From the NCBI RefSeq assembly GCF_003425985.1, contig NZ_CP022985.1, positions 4,696,001 to 4,760,000 on the forward strand: DNA of 64,000 bases, given 5' to 3'. Origin of the DNA: Mariniflexile sp. TRM1-10 (lineage in GTDB: Bacteria > Bacteroidota > Bacteroidia > Flavobacteriales > Flavobacteriaceae). The translations under genes and the position numbers were made by a program. Below, piece after piece: positions 62,164 to 64,000 of this stretch; position 1 is the stretch's first letter, and each line of letters starts with the position of its first letter. The notes below the pieces were generated by a model that saw nothing but the letters and a program-made list of their open reading frames with translations, was not told the origin of the DNA and ran no database searches.

Positions 62164-63780
62164 TTAATGCTTAATTACTTTAATGGTTTTAGATGTATTT
62201 ACAGATTCCAGTTTGATAAGATATATCCCACTTGATAATGATGACACATCCATTTGATTATTAGTAGGGGTAATGAATGCATGGGAAAGATGTTTCCCTA
62301 GCATATTGAAAATATTTACATCAACAAAATCTTCATTTGAAGCTAGTTTAAAATAAACAACGTCTTTTACTGGATTTGGAAAAACATTTATACTATTATC
62401 TCTAAAATTTTCATCAACAGATAGTGCTGAACTTAATGCTAATTGCAAGTCAGGAATACCATAGCCTAAAAGATAATCGGGTGTATTGTATTGTGAAGCT
62501 GATTCTCGAACCAACTGCATAATTTCGGCATTTGTTTTATCCGGCAAAGCTTGCCATAAACAGACGATGCCTCCTGCCATAATTGGCGAACTAAAAGATG
62601 TGCCACTACTGGTTGAAATAACATCATTTTCTGTAATAATAGCACTCGCTTGTCCTTGTGCTACAACATCTGGTTTTTGACTTGGTTGAATTGCGCTTCC
62701 TACCGAACTAGTCGACACATAATCACCTGAAGCATTTACAGCTCCCACCGTTAGTACATTTGGGGAGTCTGCAGGAGCACCAACGATTTGCCAACTATCA
62801 TTCCCAGAGTTTCCTGCAGAATTTACAACCAGCATTCCTTTTTCAAAAGCAATATTAGCTCCTTTTGTAATAAAAGCGGTATTGCCATCCATATCCGCAG
62901 TTGTGTAACTGTAATTCGGATTATCGTAGGTAGTATATCCTAATGATGAATTTATTACATCTACTCCTAAACTATCGGCACGTTCTGCAGCTTCCACCCA
63001 ATAACTTTCTTCAACAGGATTTTCATTAGGACCATCTTCAGTAGTAAATAAATAATAAGATGCGTCTGGAGCTATACCTACATACTGATCTTGTAAATAA
63101 CCCGCCATAGTGCTTAATACCCATGTTCCATGATTACCAGTTGCATTGGTATAAATATCATCATCTCTATTTACAAAATCGTAATCGCCTAAAATATTTC
63201 CCGCATCACGTAATCGTTGAAAAGCAAGCATTGTATTTACATTTTTGAAGCCTCCATCCAAAACAGCTATCGTCATTCCTGTGCCTGTATAATTTGCCAA
63301 ATGCAATTGGTCTCCTTTAATCATTTGAATTTGATTGCCAGCAGAACCATAATTAAAAGTGGTTAACGTTTCCGTGAATTTTGATTGTTGTTTTTGCTTA
63401 ACTTTTTTTGAAGCATTCAAACTTTTGTCGGCAAATTCAATATGGTCTATAAAAGAAAAACTGATTAGCAAATTATTAATGTCGATTTCGCTACCTCTCA
63501 CATGAACCGCATTAAACCATTTAGATTTTGCCATAACCGTAATACCAGTAGCTCCTTTAAGTTGTGAAATGTATGTTTCGTTTACTGGGACGTCGCGGGC
63601 ATCAATAACAATATGGTGCCTATTTTTTCTATCAATGGCTTTTTGGGTCAAAATAGTTGTGGGGTTTGCAACTGAATTTGCTACATCTTGCTTGTCCTTT
63701 AAATACACCCAAGCATCTTGCTGCGCTAAAAGAATAAATGGAACGCACAGCAGCATTAAAAAAAGCAGATTTTTTTTCAT
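62164..63780 (-). CDS. S8 subtilisin-like peptidase with T9SS sorting domain
   Basis: A 538-residue secreted protease. Signal peptide cleaved after ILLAQ. The catalytic triad is Asp in TIAVLDGGFKNVN (about 173), His in GNHGTWVLSTMAGY (about 216) and Ser in SGTSFSSPIMAGG (about 395). The C-terminal 80 residues, INVFPNPVKDVVYF ... LSSGIYLIKLESVNTSKTIK, form a type A T9SS sorting domain, so it is exported through the outer membrane by the gliding-type system. It is upstream of the flavin oxidoreductase with no gap, a likely operon. Confidence 0.94.
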   Translation of the reverse strand: MKKNLLFLMLLCVPFILLAQQDAWVYLKDKQDVANSVANPTTILTQKAIDRKNRHHIVIDARDVPVNETYISQLKGATGITVMAKSKWFNAVHVRGSEIDINNLLISFSFIDHIEFADKSLNASKKVKQKQQSKFTETLTTFNYGSAGNQIQMIKGDQLHLANYTGTGMTIAVLDGGFKNVNTMLAFQRLRDAGNILGDYDFVNRDDDIYTNATGNHGTWVLSTMAGYLQDQYVGIAPDASYYLFTTEDGPNENPVEESYWVEAAERADSLGVDVINSSLGYTTYDNPNYSYTTADMDGNTAFITKGANIAFEKGMLVVNSAGNSGNDSWQIVGAPADSPNVLTVGAVNASGDYVSTSSVGSAIQPSQKPDVVAQGQASAIITENDVISTSSGTSFSSPIMAGGIVCLWQALPDKTNAEIMQLVRESASQYNTPDYLLGYGIPDLQLALSSALSVDENFRDNSINVFPNPVKDVVYFKLASNEDFVDVNIFNMLGKHLSHAFITPTNNQMDVSSLSSGIYLIKLESVNTSKTIKVIKH

Positions 63781-63809
63781 TGTAAATATAATATTTAATT
63801 TACAGCAAG

Positions 63810-64000
63810 TTATGAAATAACTCCCGAACCTACTAACTCATCTTTTAAATACCATGCTACAAATTGTCCTTCGGTTATTGCCGACTGAAAAGCTTCAAAT
63901 TCAACATACATACCACTGTCAACTTTATGCAAAACGGCTTTTTGTAGGGGTTGTCTATATCGGATTCTTGCTTGCACGTGCATGGTTTCGTCTACTTGCA
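63810..64000 (-). CDS. mnmA: tRNA-specific 2-thiouridylase MnmA, C-terminal part
   Basis: The minus-strand frame from the right edge to TAA at 63810-63812 encodes [20 protein letters not shown], then [20 protein letters not shown] and [17 protein letters not shown]. This is the C-terminal beta-barrel of MnmA, which thiolates U34 in Lys, Glu and Gln tRNAs. The gene continues beyond the window, so the catalytic cysteines are not visible. It ends 29 bp before the S8 peptidase start. Confidence 0.88.
   Translation of the reverse strand, partial: QVDETMHVQARIRYRQPLQKAVLHKVDSGMYVEFEAFQSAITEGQFVAWYLKDELVGSGVIS

Overview
The window reads as a piece of a Flavobacteriaceae (Bacteroidota) chromosome. 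It is AT-rich and has no classical Shine-Dalgarno pattern. Several genes have the Bacteroidota-type promoter TTG-N17-21-TAnnTTTG. It encodes a subtilase with a type IX secretion (T9SS) C-terminal sorting domain, and many Bacteroidota-typical families: DUF4294, DUF4268, DUF2911, DUF3857, an NhaD antiporter and an AraC protein with a DUF6597-like N-terminus. The genus cannot be fixed from the sequence.

Layout. 0.4-6.2 kb is housekeeping (P-loop NTPase, recQ, fmt, HU, YqgE, class IV aminotransferase, START-like protein). A tRNA-Met(CAT) at 6.35 kb is followed by a 1.6-kb islet bounded by a duplicated tRNA 3' end plus terminator. The islet carries a broken Fic gene remnant and an HTH/Fic pair of the 'mobile mystery protein A/B' type. 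8.1-17.6 kb is a minus-strand carbohydrate-degradation cluster (GH43, DUF2264, GH2, GH105, BNR_4 propeller/possible lyase) without SusC/SusD, sulfatase or regulator in view. nhaD follows.

19.4-24.3 kb is the most unusual region. Four near-identical leaders of about 80 bp, each with a 13-bp hairpin ending at an ATG, sit in front of unrelated genes: AraC + DHFR-like, a lipoprotein, a DUF2007-like protein and an unknown. The sequence just after each hairpin is complementary to the sequence just after that same unit's gene(s), clearly in two units and imperfectly in the other two. Spacers share a terminator and further hairpins. This looks like a gene-cassette array, formally similar to an integron but without recognisable integrase or attC cores.

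24.4-64 kb is mostly core genome. It includes an RNA methyltransferase, ZIP transporter, M42 peptidase, Nudix, ThrE-type exporter, LytS/LytTR two-component pair (the kinase carries an in-frame palindromic repeat insertion), lpdA, S41 peptidase, smpB, pcm and a Gfo/Idh oxidoreductase. It continues with a 3-hydroxyacyl-CoA dehydrogenase, DUF1015, YggS, a DEDDh exonuclease/GIY-YIG protein with an apparent ATT start, a K+ channel, miaA, a CDF-like transporter and an ECF sigma operon. The last stretch holds an LTA-synthase-like protein, lipid kinase, PAP2, MATE, a nitronate monooxygenase-like enzyme, a T9SS subtilase and the 3' end of mnmA. Intergenic DNA is rich in small repeats: heptamer tandem arrays that often start in or next to a stop codon, dispersed REP-like palindromes, and MITE-like elements with terminal inverted repeats.
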